In this document: piece by piece, positions 7,677 through 16,176 of the stretch
How positions within the stretch are numbered: the first letter of the stretch is position 1
Layout: every line of letters begins with the position of its first letter
From: a bacterium
GTDB taxonomy: Bacteria; Krumholzibacteriota; Krumholzibacteriia; LZORAL124-64-63
Length of the DNA: 52,003 bases
Assembly: GCA_018814885.1 (NCBI GenBank)
Contig: JAHIYU010000193.1
Location: 1 to 52,003, forward strand
Direction of reading: 5' to 3'
The notes under the pieces: generated by a model
The model's database searches: none
Told to the model about the DNA's origin: nothing
Seen by the model: the letters and a program-made list of their open reading frames with translations, nothing else
Position numbers and translations under genes: made by a program

Positions 7677-10600
7677 ATGCCCGTGGCACCCTCCCATTCC
7701 CGTTCGATCCGCGGTCGCATCCTCCTGATCGCCCTTTGCGCCGCGTCGTTGACGGCCTGTGTCGGTTGCGGGGATGGCGGTCGCGGCGAGGGGCCGGCGC
7801 CGGCCCGGGACTCGCTGCTGTTCGATCTCGCGGGCGTTCCCGTCTCCGAACAGCTTGCGCTCGCCCTGGCAAGCGAGGCCCGGGAAGCCGTCTCGACGGC
7901 GCCGTCGCGACGGGAGCCATGGACCGGATGGGCCGGCGTCCTCGCACTCGGCGACGAGCTCGAGGTCGCCGTGCAGCGCCCCGCCAGCCGCGAGGAGGCG
8001 GGCGACAGGTTGTACGCCCTGTGGCGGGAGCAGACACGGAACCTGTTCTGGATCCAGACGGCCGTCCGCTACGACTATCTGCTGCGACGCGAGCGGGACC
8101 TGGACGCCATGATCGCGAGCCTGGCGGCGGACGACTCTACCTCCCCCGCCGCCGCCTTCGCCCGGGGCAACCGCTTCTACGGACGCGGTTCCCGCGGCGA
8201 GCACTTCCGCACGGCCGCCGCGCGCGCGACCGAGCTGGACGGTTTCGGGCAGGTCCTGCTCACGCTCAAGCTGGCCATGGTCGAGGCGGACGAAGGAGAC
8301 TGCCTGGAGGCCGTGGACCGTTTGCTCGCGGCCCTGCCCGGCTGCCGGGCGGGCGGGCCCTGGCTGAGCATGCGGGTCTGGTACGACATCGCCGTCTATC
8401 TGAAGCGGGCGGACCGCCTGGACGACGCCATGCACGCCGCCGCCGCCGGCATGGGCGCCTGCCGGGCCACCGGCAGCGCGTACTGGTGGGGGCGATTCCT
8501 CATCCTGTCGGCCACCCTGCGCGAGGCGCGACGCGAGACCGACGCCGCCCTGGCCCTCCTGGAGGAGAGTTCCCGCTTCGGCGAGACGCACGACCTGCCC
8601 TGGATCTTCCTGGACGGCACGGACAGGGCCGCTTCCCTGTGCAGCGACCTCGGCGACGCCACGCGGGCCCTGCATTTCGACCTGCGGACCCTGGCCCACA
8701 GCATCGCCGTCGGCGACTCCTTGAACGCGCCGCGCAACATGATGAACATCGCCGACGACTATCGGCTGCAGGGCCGGCTGGATTCCTGTCTCGTCTACCA
8801 GGAACGCGCCAGACGCTGGGTCGACGCCTTCGACGACGCCCGCAACCGCGCCAAGCTCCCGCTCCTGGCCGCGGAATACCACTGCCAGGTGGGCAACTAC
8901 GCGGTCGCCGATTCGCTGCTGGCTGTGGCCCGCAGCAGATCGTCGACGGCGAGCCTGGCGGTCGACGAGGCCGACCTGCTGCTGGGCATGATCCACCAGG
9001 GACTGGAGCTGGGACAACCCGACCTCGCCTACCAGGCCATCGCCCGCCTGGGCGACCTGCGCAAGGTGCTGCACGACGAGCAACCCGACCAGAACCTCGT
9101 GGCCGACTACGAGACGGCCACCGCCGAATTCCTGGCCGGGCAAGGCGAGTACGTCCTGGCCCACGAAGCGCTGGGACGCGCCGCTGCCGCCATCGCCCGC
9201 GGCGGCGGCGAGAGCAAGGCCTGGCGCTATCATCGCTGCGCGGGCGAGCTGGCCCTGAAGCGCGGCGACATGAAGACCGCCGAGACGGAGTTCACCAGCT
9301 GTCTGGACCTCGCCAGGCGCATCGGCAACCCCGGCCTGGAGGCCGCCGGCCGCTTCCACCTGGGACATTATCTCCTGCTGAGCGACCGCCATGCCGAGGC
9401 CCGCGACCTGTTCACGGCCGTCTCGAACAGCGGGCGGTACGGCGGCCCCTTCCGCCAACGCCTGGAGACACTCGTTTTCCTCGGCCGGGCGCTGGCCCGG
9501 GAAGGACGGCTCGCCGAGGCCGTGGCGCATCTCCGGCGGGCCGACGCGCTGCTGACGCCCCACACTCCCGCCGACCTGGTCGCCCTGGTCCGTTTCGAGC
9601 TGGGCAGCTCCCTGGCGTCCACGGACGCGCGGGAGGAGGCGCTGGCCACCCTGCTGTCGGCGAAGGCTCGCCTCGACGAGACCACCCGCGCGTCCATCCC
9701 CGAGCTCAAGGCCTTCTCCGAGGACCTGCGCCGGGATATCGTCTCGGCCCTCGTGGACATCTATCTTCATCACACCGACCAGCCCCCGGAACAGGACCGG
9801 ATCCGCTCGTCCCTGGGCCTGGCCATGGCGTTGAAACCGTTCGCATCCGGGTCCGACGATCCCGCGCGGCTCCTGACCGCCGACGGCTCGTGCGCAGCCG
9901 TCTATCTGGTCGGCCGGGAACGCTCCTACCTGTGGGTCGGCGGCGGCGGCGACTTCTCGGTCCACGAGCTTCCGGGACGAGGCGAACTGGCGGAGCTGAT
10001 CGCGCCGGTGCTGGCCGATCTCACCACACCCCTGCGGCCCGTGGACGGGGAGGCGGTCGCACGCCTGTCGTCGCTGCTGCTGGGGCCCGTCATGCCGGCC
10101 TGGCGACAGGACCGGTTGCTGCGCATCTCTTCCGACGATCTGCTCGCGTCGCTTCCCTGGGGCGCGTTGGCGATCGACGACGCGGGCACCCCGGCGGTGA
10201 CCCACGGCCCCATCATCGAGGCGGAGCAGTGGCGCGACGCGATCGACCGGGCGGGCGACGCGCGGGAGCGACCGGGTGCGGGGCCTGTGCTGACCGTGGG
10301 CCTCGACGGCCACGGCGGCGGGAGCGACGCGCCGGCGGACCTGCATCACGCCGAGGCGGAAGCGAAGGCCGTGGCCGCCCTCTGGCCCGCCGACCGCGTC
10401 ACTCTGCGCACCGGAGAGTCGGCCTCCTGGTCCGCACTCCTGGCGGCGGACCTCGAAGAGGCGAGCGTCCTGCACCTGGCCACCCACGCCGTGGTCCATC
10501 AGGGCGCTAGCGAACGGGCCTCGTTGCGTCTCGCGGGGAGCGCGGGGAGCGCGCCCTTGACCCTCCGCTCCCTCGCCGGCCTCGACCTGAAGGCGGACCT

Positions 10601-10892
10601 GATCTACCTGTCCTGCTGCGAGGGGGCGCAGACGAGCCGGCCGGGCGCCGGCCTGACCGGTTTCGCGCGGGCCTTCCTGGCGGCCGGCGCGCGGACCGTC
10701 ATCGCGTCCACGGTCCGCGTGGATGACGAGGCGTCCCTCGAGCTGGCCCGTCTCTTCTACACCCACTGGCCGCAGGGCATGAGCAAGGCCTCGGCCCTGC
10801 GCGCCGCGAAGCTGGCGCTGCGCGAGGCCAGGCCGGAGTGGGCACACCCCTATTACTGGTCGTTCTACAGGATCATCGGCGAGGCCGGCTGA
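7677..10892 (+). CDS. Lipoprotein with TPR repeats and C-terminal CHAT (caspase-like) protease domain
   Basis: About 1071 residues. The N-terminus is a lipoprotein signal (ILLIALCAASLTACVGCG, lipobox LTAC), so the mature protein is membrane anchored and extracytoplasmic. Residues ~100-720 are all-alpha with tetratricopeptide-like units (for example ALKRGDMKTAETEFTSCLDL). The last ~330 residues are a CHAT domain with the caspase-type dyad: His in LHLATHA (about residue 937) and Cys in YLSCCEGA (about 981), followed by GLTGFARAFLAAGARTVIAS and a terminal HPYYWSFYRIIGEAG. CHAT domains are peptidases used in signalling or conflict systems, with TPRs usually binding the partner or substrate. I moved the start from 7602 to ATG 7677 because AGGTGA precedes it and the signal peptide then begins correctly. 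It is divergent from an ECF-like sigma gene and convergent with the next lipoprotein gene (3-base gap). Confidence 0.9.
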   Translation: MPVAPSHSRSIRGRILLIALCAASLTACVGCGDGGRGEGPAPARDSLLFDLAGVPVSEQLALALASEAREAVSTAPSRREPWTGWAGVLALGDELEVAVQRPASREEAGDRLYALWREQTRNLFWIQTAVRYDYLLRRERDLDAMIASLAADDSTSPAAAFARGNRFYGRGSRGEHFRTAAARATELDGFGQVLLTLKLAMVEADEGDCLEAVDRLLAALPGCRAGGPWLSMRVWYDIAVYLKRADRLDDAMHAAAAGMGACRATGSAYWWGRFLILSATLREARRETDAALALLEESSRFGETHDLPWIFLDGTDRAASLCSDLGDATRALHFDLRTLAHSIAVGDSLNAPRNMMNIADDYRLQGRLDSCLVYQERARRWVDAFDDARNRAKLPLLAAEYHCQVGNYAVADSLLAVARSRSSTASLAVDEADLLLGMIHQGLELGQPDLAYQAIARLGDLRKVLHDEQPDQNLVADYETATAEFLAGQGEYVLAHEALGRAAAAIARGGGESKAWRYHRCAGELALKRGDMKTAETEFTSCLDLARRIGNPGLEAAGRFHLGHYLLLSDRHAEARDLFTAVSNSGRYGGPFRQRLETLVFLGRALAREGRLAEAVAHLRRADALLTPHTPADLVALVRFELGSSLASTDAREEALATLLSAKARLDETTRASIPELKAFSEDLRRDIVSALVDIYLHHTDQPPEQDRIRSSLGLAMALKPFASGSDDPARLLTADGSCAAVYLVGRERSYLWVGGGGDFSVHELPGRGELAELIAPVLADLTTPLRPVDGEAVARLSSLLLGPVMPAWRQDRLLRISSDDLLASLPWGALAIDDAGTPAVTHGPIIEAEQWRDAIDRAGDARERPGAGPVLTVGLDGHGGGSDAPADLHHAEAEAKAVAALWPADRVTLRTGESASWSALLAADLEEASVLHLATHAVVHQGASERASLRLAGSAGSAPLTLRSLAGLDLKADLIYLSCCEGAQTSRPGAGLTGFARAFLAAGARTVIASTVRVDDEASLELARLFYTHWPQGMSKASALRAAKLALREARPEWAHPYYWSFYRIIGEAG

Positions 10893-10895
10893 TCG

Positions 10896-11651
10896 TCAAC
10901 GCATGCCGTCGGGCAGGGATTTGCCGCTGCCGCCGCCGCTGCCGTTCTCCATGCCCCAGCGCGAGAAGTGCAGGGTTTCGAAGACGAGCTCGGTGCGCGG
11001 ATCGCTGCCCTGTGGCGCCAGGGTTTCGAGACCGGAGTAATAATAGGTCCAGACGGGATCCGTCCCCTCCCGCCAGAAATGGAATTTGTAATAATCCGGG
11101 GTGTCCGGAAGCCACGGCGGGAAACAGAAGGTGACCTCGACCGGCTTGGAGAACTCCAGGTTGTGCGGCTCGAGCAGATACACGGCCGGGTAGTCGTAAT
11201 TGCCGGGTATGCCGGGATAGTAGCGGGGGACGTAGATGGAGATCTGGACCGGCGTGATGACCGGTTCGAGCAGGATACGATCGTTCCAGGGATTCTGGAA
11301 ACCCTGGGGCGCGCTCTTGCCCTGGATGATGCCCGGTTCCGCGACCTCGCCCGGGCGGGCGAGCAGGGCCTTGGGCGGTATGTCGACCGAGAAGACGAAA
11401 CCGGCCGGCCAGGAGTCCGGCACACCGGAGACCAGGCCGCCGGCGATTGGATCGACCGTTCCGCTGATGACATCCCAGTCGCCGTGGTTGCTGGCTTCCC
11501 AGAGATTCGCAAGGTAGTCCTGGAGCCAGTCTTTATCCTCGATCCTGGAAGCGGTTTCGGCGGGCTGGACGGGGTCGAGGGCGCTCTCTTCACAGCCGCC
11601 GGCCATCAATACGAGGATGCAGAGCAGAATCTTGGCCTTTCTATTTTCCAC
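10896..11651 (-). CDS. Putative lipoprotein, possibly with a ZU5-like beta domain
   Basis: A 251-residue protein. It begins with a lipoprotein signal (AKILLCILVLMAGGCEE; lipobox AGGC). The middle (about residues 85-225) reads as a beta-sandwich with a pattern I associate with ZU5-like domains in FCB lipoproteins: YLLEPHNLEFSKPVEVTFCF, then a description-like WREGTDPVWTYYYSG and a terminal ELVFETLHFSRWGM. The tail is Gly/Ser-rich. No enzymatic motif is visible. GTG start at 11651, with GGGGG seven bases upstream. It is convergent with the CHAT gene, with only 3 bases between stop codons and no terminator seen. Function unknown; the ZU5 link is a guess from pattern. Confidence 0.75.
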   Translation of the reverse strand: MENRKAKILLCILVLMAGGCEESALDPVQPAETASRIEDKDWLQDYLANLWEASNHGDWDVISGTVDPIAGGLVSGVPDSWPAGFVFSVDIPPKALLARPGEVAEPGIIQGKSAPQGFQNPWNDRILLEPVITPVQISIYVPRYYPGIPGNYDYPAVYLLEPHNLEFSKPVEVTFCFPPWLPDTPDYYKFHFWREGTDPVWTYYYSGLETLAPQGSDPRTELVFETLHFSRWGMENGSGGGSGKSLPDGMR

Positions 11652-11808
11652 CTCGGAACCCCCATCGCTCTGGTGATCTCGGTTCGGTTTCCTGTCCTGC
11701 TGAACAACGGCGAGCGACTTGTTTCACGGCGAATCCACCAGAATGTCGAAAACAAGAGTACCATTTCCCTGCACCGCGCGTCAAATCGCCCATCGGTGGC
11801 GGTTCTCG
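11652..11808. other. Intergenic, relatively AT-rich
   Basis: This 157-base gap lies upstream of the 11651 lipoprotein gene and downstream of the anti-sigma-like gene (both minus strand). It is AT-richer than its surroundings and probably holds the lipoprotein promoter, but I cannot pick out a convincing -35/-10 pair or a terminator hairpin. Confidence 0.4.
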
Positions 11809-12579
11809 TCAGGCCGCGGAAGGACGTCTCCGACGCGCGATGGGCGCGGCCAGCAGCAACGAGGCCAAGCCGAGCCAGCCGAGCAGATGCACGGCGAGAG
11901 GTGCGGCCTGGATCCTGTAGCCGAGGGTCGCGGCCAGGCCCGCCCGCCGGAAGGAGACGCTGACGCCGCCGAGAGGCGTCAGGTCGGCCGGAACGGGCTC
12001 CAGCAGGACCAGGAAGCGGCCGCGGGCCGGCAGGGCCGCCTCGGCGGGTAGCCGGACGCTCGCGCCGTCGGCTCCTTCTTGCCAGCCGTAATCACCGTCG
12101 ATCTGCTTGATCTCGAGGCGATAGGACGTGGCCCCGGCGATGGGCCGCCAGCTGAGGATGGGCGTCCCGTCGTTCAGGACCTCGCCCTCGACCGGGCGCA
12201 GGAATCCGGATTCGGGGTCCTCGCCCCGCGACGTGCCGGGCAACCGGGGCTGGGCCGGCGGCAACAACGTGGCCAGGACGAGCGAGGCTGCCAGGGCGAG
12301 ACCGCCGCAAGCGGCCAGGAACCTACCGGGGCGCCGCACCCGCAGCTGCAACGGACACTCCGGTTCCACCTCGATGTCGATCCCGCCGGCGGCCCCCAGG
12401 GATCCGAGACGGTCGTGCACGGCGCGCTGCAGCCGACAGTCGTCGCAGACCCGCAGGTGGCGTTCCAGCCGACGCCACAGGTCCGGCGCGACGTCGTCCG
12501 TGTCCAGCCTCCAGAGCTGCTCGCCCAGTTCCGGCTGCACGCATTCGAAGCGGTGATCGTGATCCGTCACTCTGTCCAT
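11809..12579 (-). CDS. Anti-sigma-factor-like zinc-finger membrane protein
   Basis: A 256-residue protein. The N-terminus has the zinc-binding anti-sigma pattern His-x3-Cys-x2-Cys (H41, C45, C48 in RRLERHLRVCDDCRLQ). A membrane helix follows at about residues 88-110 (FLAACGGLALAASLVLATLL), then an extracytoplasmic beta domain (about 125-215, with PILSWRPIAGATSYRLEI, an FN3-like pattern) and a second helix near the C-terminus (HLLGWLGLASLLLAAPIA) ending in RRRR. Such proteins sequester a cognate ECF sigma factor. The only sigma gene in the window is 4.3 kb away at 6935-7555, so pairing is speculative. ATG 12579 has an AGGAG site, which favours it over upstream in-frame starts. It is divergent from the DUF2807 gene, with 193 bases between. 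Confidence 0.75.
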   Translation of the reverse strand: MDRVTDHDHRFECVQPELGEQLWRLDTDDVAPDLWRRLERHLRVCDDCRLQRAVHDRLGSLGAAGGIDIEVEPECPLQLRVRRPGRFLAACGGLALAASLVLATLLPPAQPRLPGTSRGEDPESGFLRPVEGEVLNDGTPILSWRPIAGATSYRLEIKQIDGDYGWQEGADGASVRLPAEAALPARGRFLVLLEPVPADLTPLGGVSVSFRRAGLAATLGYRIQAAPLAVHLLGWLGLASLLLAAPIARRRRPSAA

Positions 12580-12772
12580 GGCGACTCCTGGCGTGTTTCT
12601 GGATGGGCGGCTGGGGGAAAAACCCGGCCGCCTACGCTGAGGGAACACGAGATGTTGTCGCGTTTCAAGAGGAACCCGCGATTTTCACCGCGTCTGCGAA
12701 TAACCCCAAACCTTTCCCCGCGCTCCCGCGTCTAAACACTGTCCGGACAACCCAACGAGCCAGGAGGACGTG

Positions 12773-13459
12773 ATGTCGAGACACAGGTTACTCACCGTAT
12801 TCGCCTCGATCCTATCGATCGCCCTGATCACCGCCCCCGCTGCCGCCGGCCGGCATTTCCGGCACCACGACGGCGACGTGATCGAGGGCTCTGGCGTGAT
12901 GGAGACGCGCAGCTTCGACCTGAAGGACTTCGAGGCCATCGAGCTCGAGGGCGCCATGGACATCGAGGTCGCCTTCGGCGGCAGGCAGGAGGTCGCGGTC
13001 ACGCTCGACGACAACCTCTTCGACAACCTCGAGCTGGAGGTCAACGGCAGGACCCTGACCGTCGGCTGGGACAAGAGCTGCGATCCCGACGGCGACTGCC
13101 GCATGAGGATCACCATGCGCAAGCTCAAGGCGGTCAAGATCGAGGGCGCCGGCGACATCGGGATCCGTGACTTGTCGGGAGACGCCTTCGCCTACGACCT
13201 GTACGGCGCGGGCGACCTGGAGATCGACGGCCAGGTGGGCGAGCTGGACATCACGCTCAACGGCGCCGGCGACGTCGAGGCCAGGGCGCTGAAGGCCAAG
13301 CGCGTCAAGGCGCTCGTCAACGGCGTGGGCGACGTGAAGGTCACGGCCACCGAGAGCATCGACGCCCGGGTCAACGGCGTGGGAGAGATCGACTACTGGG
13401 GCGAGCCCGAGCGGGAGAAGACGCGGGTCGGCGGCATCGGGGAGATCAATCGCAAATAG
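12773..13459 (+). CDS. Secreted DUF2807 (GIN-domain) protein
   Basis: About 228 residues. It has a cleavable signal peptide (LTVFASILSIALITAPAAAG), then a right-handed beta-solenoid-like DUF2807 domain. Visible hallmarks are FDLKDFEAIELEGAMDIEVAFG at the start and regularly spaced gly-asp turns (EGAGDIGI, YGAGDLEI, NGAGDVEA, NGVGDVKV, NGVGEIDY, GGIGEINR) at ~20-residue intervals. The family is common in Bacteroidetes and relatives, sometimes called a head domain of putative autotransporter adhesins; no biochemical role is settled. Start: GTG at 12770 and ATG at 12773 are both possible; AGGAGG at 12762-12767 favours ATG. It sits between the anti-sigma-like gene (divergent) and the RyR/AAA gene (convergent). 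Confidence 0.88.
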   Translation: MSRHRLLTVFASILSIALITAPAAAGRHFRHHDGDVIEGSGVMETRSFDLKDFEAIELEGAMDIEVAFGGRQEVAVTLDDNLFDNLELEVNGRTLTVGWDKSCDPDGDCRMRITMRKLKAVKIEGAGDIGIRDLSGDAFAYDLYGAGDLEIDGQVGELDITLNGAGDVEARALKAKRVKALVNGVGDVKVTATESIDARVNGVGEIDYWGEPEREKTRVGGIGEINRK

Positions 13460-13498
13460 AACCCTGGTCCGGATGTCTGTTCGACTGGATTATCACCC

Positions 13499-13523
13499 GA
13501 TCGCGACGCGCCACTTCGCGATC
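13499..13523. terminator. Weak hairpin between convergent genes
   Basis: An 8-base inverted repeat, GATCGCGA at 13499-13506 and TCGCGATC at 13516-13523, with a 9-base loop, lies between the convergent DUF2807 and RyR/AAA genes. There is no good T-tract on either strand. The 12-mer TGTCTGTTCGAC also occurs twice here (near 13473 and 13527). Terminator function is a guess. Confidence 0.3.
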
Positions 13524-13559
13524 CTGTCTGTTCGACGTCTTCGCGAATCGTACAAGACG

Positions 13560-16139
13560 CTACTGTTCGAAGACGATGATGTGCTCGTCCTGGGCGACGA
13601 TCTCGGGATACGCCCTGACGGAATCGCGGTCCCGCTCCCGCATCGCCCCGTCGAGATCGCGGTAGGGAACGAGACAGTCGTGCTCCTTCAGGTCGTCGTC
13701 CCGGTCGTCCCTGCTCTCGACCCCGCGCCAGCCGTTCTCCAGCTTGAACCGCACCCATCCCTCGTGCTCCGCCTCCGCCAGATATTCGATGTTGTCGCGG
13801 ATCATCGTCTCGACGAGGGCCGCGTCCACGGGCTCGCCGGCCGCCTCCGGCACCACCTGGAGACCGATCAGCGACAGCACCTCGGGAATCCGCCGCGCCG
13901 CGGCCACGTTGTCCTGCTGGATGCACAGGGGGAGTTCAGCGAACTCCACGTCGTACTTGAAGTCCCATTTCTTCTCGTGCGCCTTCCGGCGGTAATACGC
14001 GTGGATATACGGAGCCAGCTTCTCGCATTCCTTCTCGAACCTCTCTCCCTCCCGGACCAGTTCGATCAAGCGGTCGTAGTTCATCTGCCGGTCCACGTGC
14101 TCCTTGGGCGGCAAGCCGGATTTCATCAGCCAGCCGGCGTCGTCGCGCTTGGTCAGGGAGAGGATCGTCTCGAGGGAGCGGGCGCCGTGTTCGTACTTGT
14201 CGATCTTGACAAGCGCGGACAGCAGTCCCGGGTCCATCTTCAGTCCCTCGTCGTCGCCCAAACGCAGCATGCCCCGCATCAGGATGACGCGCCGGATCGG
14301 GAAGCTCGTGTCCTCGGGATCCGGCGCCCAGGCCGCATCGGCGCCGCCGCCGGGAAGCTGGCGGGGGTTGGGGCCGAGCACGTCCAGGTATCCCTTCAAC
14401 CTGCTGACGAAATCCGGGCCCTTCATCCGCCTGAACCTGCCGGATTCCCAGTCCTCGGAGAAGCTCTTCATGGTATAGCGGGTTCCCCCGGCGAAGACGA
14501 AGACGCATCTGCCGATCGGATGCATGATCTGGCCCTCGAGAAAACTGCCGTCCTGCATCGGGGAAAGCAGGTACTGCAACCAGCCCAGATCGTTGCAGTC
14601 GAATTCATCCCAGAACACGACGGGGATCTCGCCCTCCAGGGCCTTGTCGCGGGCCTGGTGCAGGGCGCCGTGCAGCATCTTCGCGTTGGGCTCGCCGAAC
14701 TGCGAGAGGTTGAATTCCAGGATGGGCACGTTCCTGCCGAGGATCCCTTTGGCGATCTGCTTGACGCCGAAGGACTTGCCCGCGCCCGGAGGGCCAAACA
14801 CGCCGATGCAGAGCGGTTTCTTGAGGGCGCGGTTCCCCCTGTAGTCGCTGATCAGCCTGCGCAGGCCGTTGAAGCTCTCCAGCTCGGACCTGTCCACGGT
14901 GAAGAGGTTGCCGAACTCCCCATACGGCGCGACCTCCTTGAGCGGCCGCTTGCCGCATCGCGCCAGGAGACGGGCCTGCCCGTAGAGAGGGGTGCGTTCG
15001 TACGAGCACCGGTTCAGGAGGAACGACCACCGTTCGCTCGCGTCGATCGCGGCTTCCGGGACGCAGCTGGTCACGAACGCGCCCTCGTCAGCCCCCTTCT
15101 CGCCCTTGATGACCTCCGTCACGCGATCGTAGGGGAATCCCGGCTCCGTAGCCGGCGACACGGCACCGTGACCCAGCCTCAACAGGGTCCGCGTGGCGCG
15201 CAGGCCCCGCACGATGCCCGCCGCCAGGTCGAGCGGCGCGGCGGCGGCGTCCCGGCGCACGTGCTCCAGCACCGAGCGGACGACGGCCGCCGTCAGGCAC
15301 GAGCCGCCGCCCAGCACCCGACCCTCGAAACGGTTCTCGAAGCAACCTTCCAGGCAACCCGGATCGAACACGAGATGGCGCCGCACCGAATCGCCGGTGC
15401 CGTCCACCCACAGGGCGCCGTCGTTGCGGAACGTGACGACCAGGTGGCCGCACGAAGCGAGGTCCTTCAGGGTGTCGCGGTTCCCGAGCTCGGCGAGCAG
15501 GTCGCGGACCGTGTCCTCCCACGAATGATCCCTCGAGATCATGGCGCCGCCCCGGCGCAGGTCCTCGACGGGGATCACGACCACGACACGGGCACGTCGT
15601 TCCACGTCGGGCAGCACTCTTTTGCGCAGTTCATACCACAGGTCGCCCTCGCACGCGGGATGGCTCATCTTCACGACCACCCAGGCGGGCGGGGGGGCGT
15701 CGCGGCCCGTGACCCAGGCCGGCCAGCCGTGCGCGGCGAAACGGAAGCCCAGCGCGGCGTCGTCGATGACGGCAACGTCGCAATCCCCCGACAGGACCGG
15801 TTCTTCGTCGGGAGCGGGACGCCAGTCGGGCCTGGGGCTGTAGCCGAGCATGCCGGTCACGCGCCAGACGCCCTGCTTCCGCTTGCCGCCGTTGTCGGGG
15901 CAAGGGCTCCAGGCCGCGTACGAGTTGTCCGTCCTCGAGCCGGAGGACCAGGTTTCGGTCAGCACCGCGTCGTCGCCGTCGTAGCATCTGCGGATCAGTT
16001 CGCCCAGCAGGCTGGCCCCGCCGGGTGCCTCGCGAATCTCCGTGCCCCTTCCGGTGAAGGAGGGATACAGCCGCTCTCCCAGGTACATGTGGTGATCGGT
16101 TATGGCATCACCGGCGACCAGAACCTTGATACGCGTCAT
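13560..16139 (-). CDS. PfkB-like / AAA+ ATPase / ryanodine-receptor (RyR) domain protein
   Basis: An 859-residue soluble protein with three recognisable parts. Residues 1-60 (MTRIKVLVAGDAITDHHMYL, then EAPGGASLLGELIR) resemble the start of PfkB/ribokinase-fold sugar kinases; the remaining catalytic motifs are not evident, so this may be a degenerate sensor fold. Residues ~440-560 are an AAA+ ATPase: Walker A GPPGAGKS (K455), Walker B VVFWDEFD (D511, E512), then a sensor-like CVFVFAGGT. Residues ~780-850 match the RyR domain: LAEAEHEGWVRFKLENGW, then a HDCLVPYRDLD-like segment and RERDRDSVRAYPEIV. Prokaryotic RyR domains are predicted ligand-binding modules in nucleotide-signalling or conflict systems. 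It is last in an operon after SLOG and SLATT-like genes (37-base gap; GAGGA before ATG 16139). I infer a sensor/remodelling ATPase controlling the membrane effector. Confidence 0.82.
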   Translation of the reverse strand: MTRIKVLVAGDAITDHHMYLGERLYPSFTGRGTEIREAPGGASLLGELIRRCYDGDDAVLTETWSSGSRTDNSYAAWSPCPDNGGKRKQGVWRVTGMLGYSPRPDWRPAPDEEPVLSGDCDVAVIDDAALGFRFAAHGWPAWVTGRDAPPPAWVVVKMSHPACEGDLWYELRKRVLPDVERRARVVVVIPVEDLRRGGAMISRDHSWEDTVRDLLAELGNRDTLKDLASCGHLVVTFRNDGALWVDGTGDSVRRHLVFDPGCLEGCFENRFEGRVLGGGSCLTAAVVRSVLEHVRRDAAAAPLDLAAGIVRGLRATRTLLRLGHGAVSPATEPGFPYDRVTEVIKGEKGADEGAFVTSCVPEAAIDASERWSFLLNRCSYERTPLYGQARLLARCGKRPLKEVAPYGEFGNLFTVDRSELESFNGLRRLISDYRGNRALKKPLCIGVFGPPGAGKSFGVKQIAKGILGRNVPILEFNLSQFGEPNAKMLHGALHQARDKALEGEIPVVFWDEFDCNDLGWLQYLLSPMQDGSFLEGQIMHPIGRCVFVFAGGTRYTMKSFSEDWESGRFRRMKGPDFVSRLKGYLDVLGPNPRQLPGGGADAAWAPDPEDTSFPIRRVILMRGMLRLGDDEGLKMDPGLLSALVKIDKYEHGARSLETILSLTKRDDAGWLMKSGLPPKEHVDRQMNYDRLIELVREGERFEKECEKLAPYIHAYYRRKAHEKKWDFKYDVEFAELPLCIQQDNVAAARRIPEVLSLIGLQVVPEAAGEPVDAALVETMIRDNIEYLAEAEHEGWVRFKLENGWRGVESRDDRDDDLKEHDCLVPYRDLDGAMRERDRDSVRAYPEIVAQDEHIIVFEQ

Positions 16140-16176
16140 GTCTACTTCCTCGCTTGGCTGATGTGTATCCGGATCG

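Noticed and set aside
7620..10847. 1075-codon open frame antisense to the CHAT/TPR gene
   Set aside because: GC-rich third positions suppress stops in the complementary frame; the translation is Gln/Arg/Gly/Val-rich without any domain, whereas the plus-strand product has a signal peptide, TPRs and a CHAT dyad.
6935..12579. Sigma factor and anti-sigma-like gene as a cognate pair
   Set aside because: They are 4.3 kb apart with unrelated genes between; cognate pairs are normally adjacent, so I do not claim the pairing.
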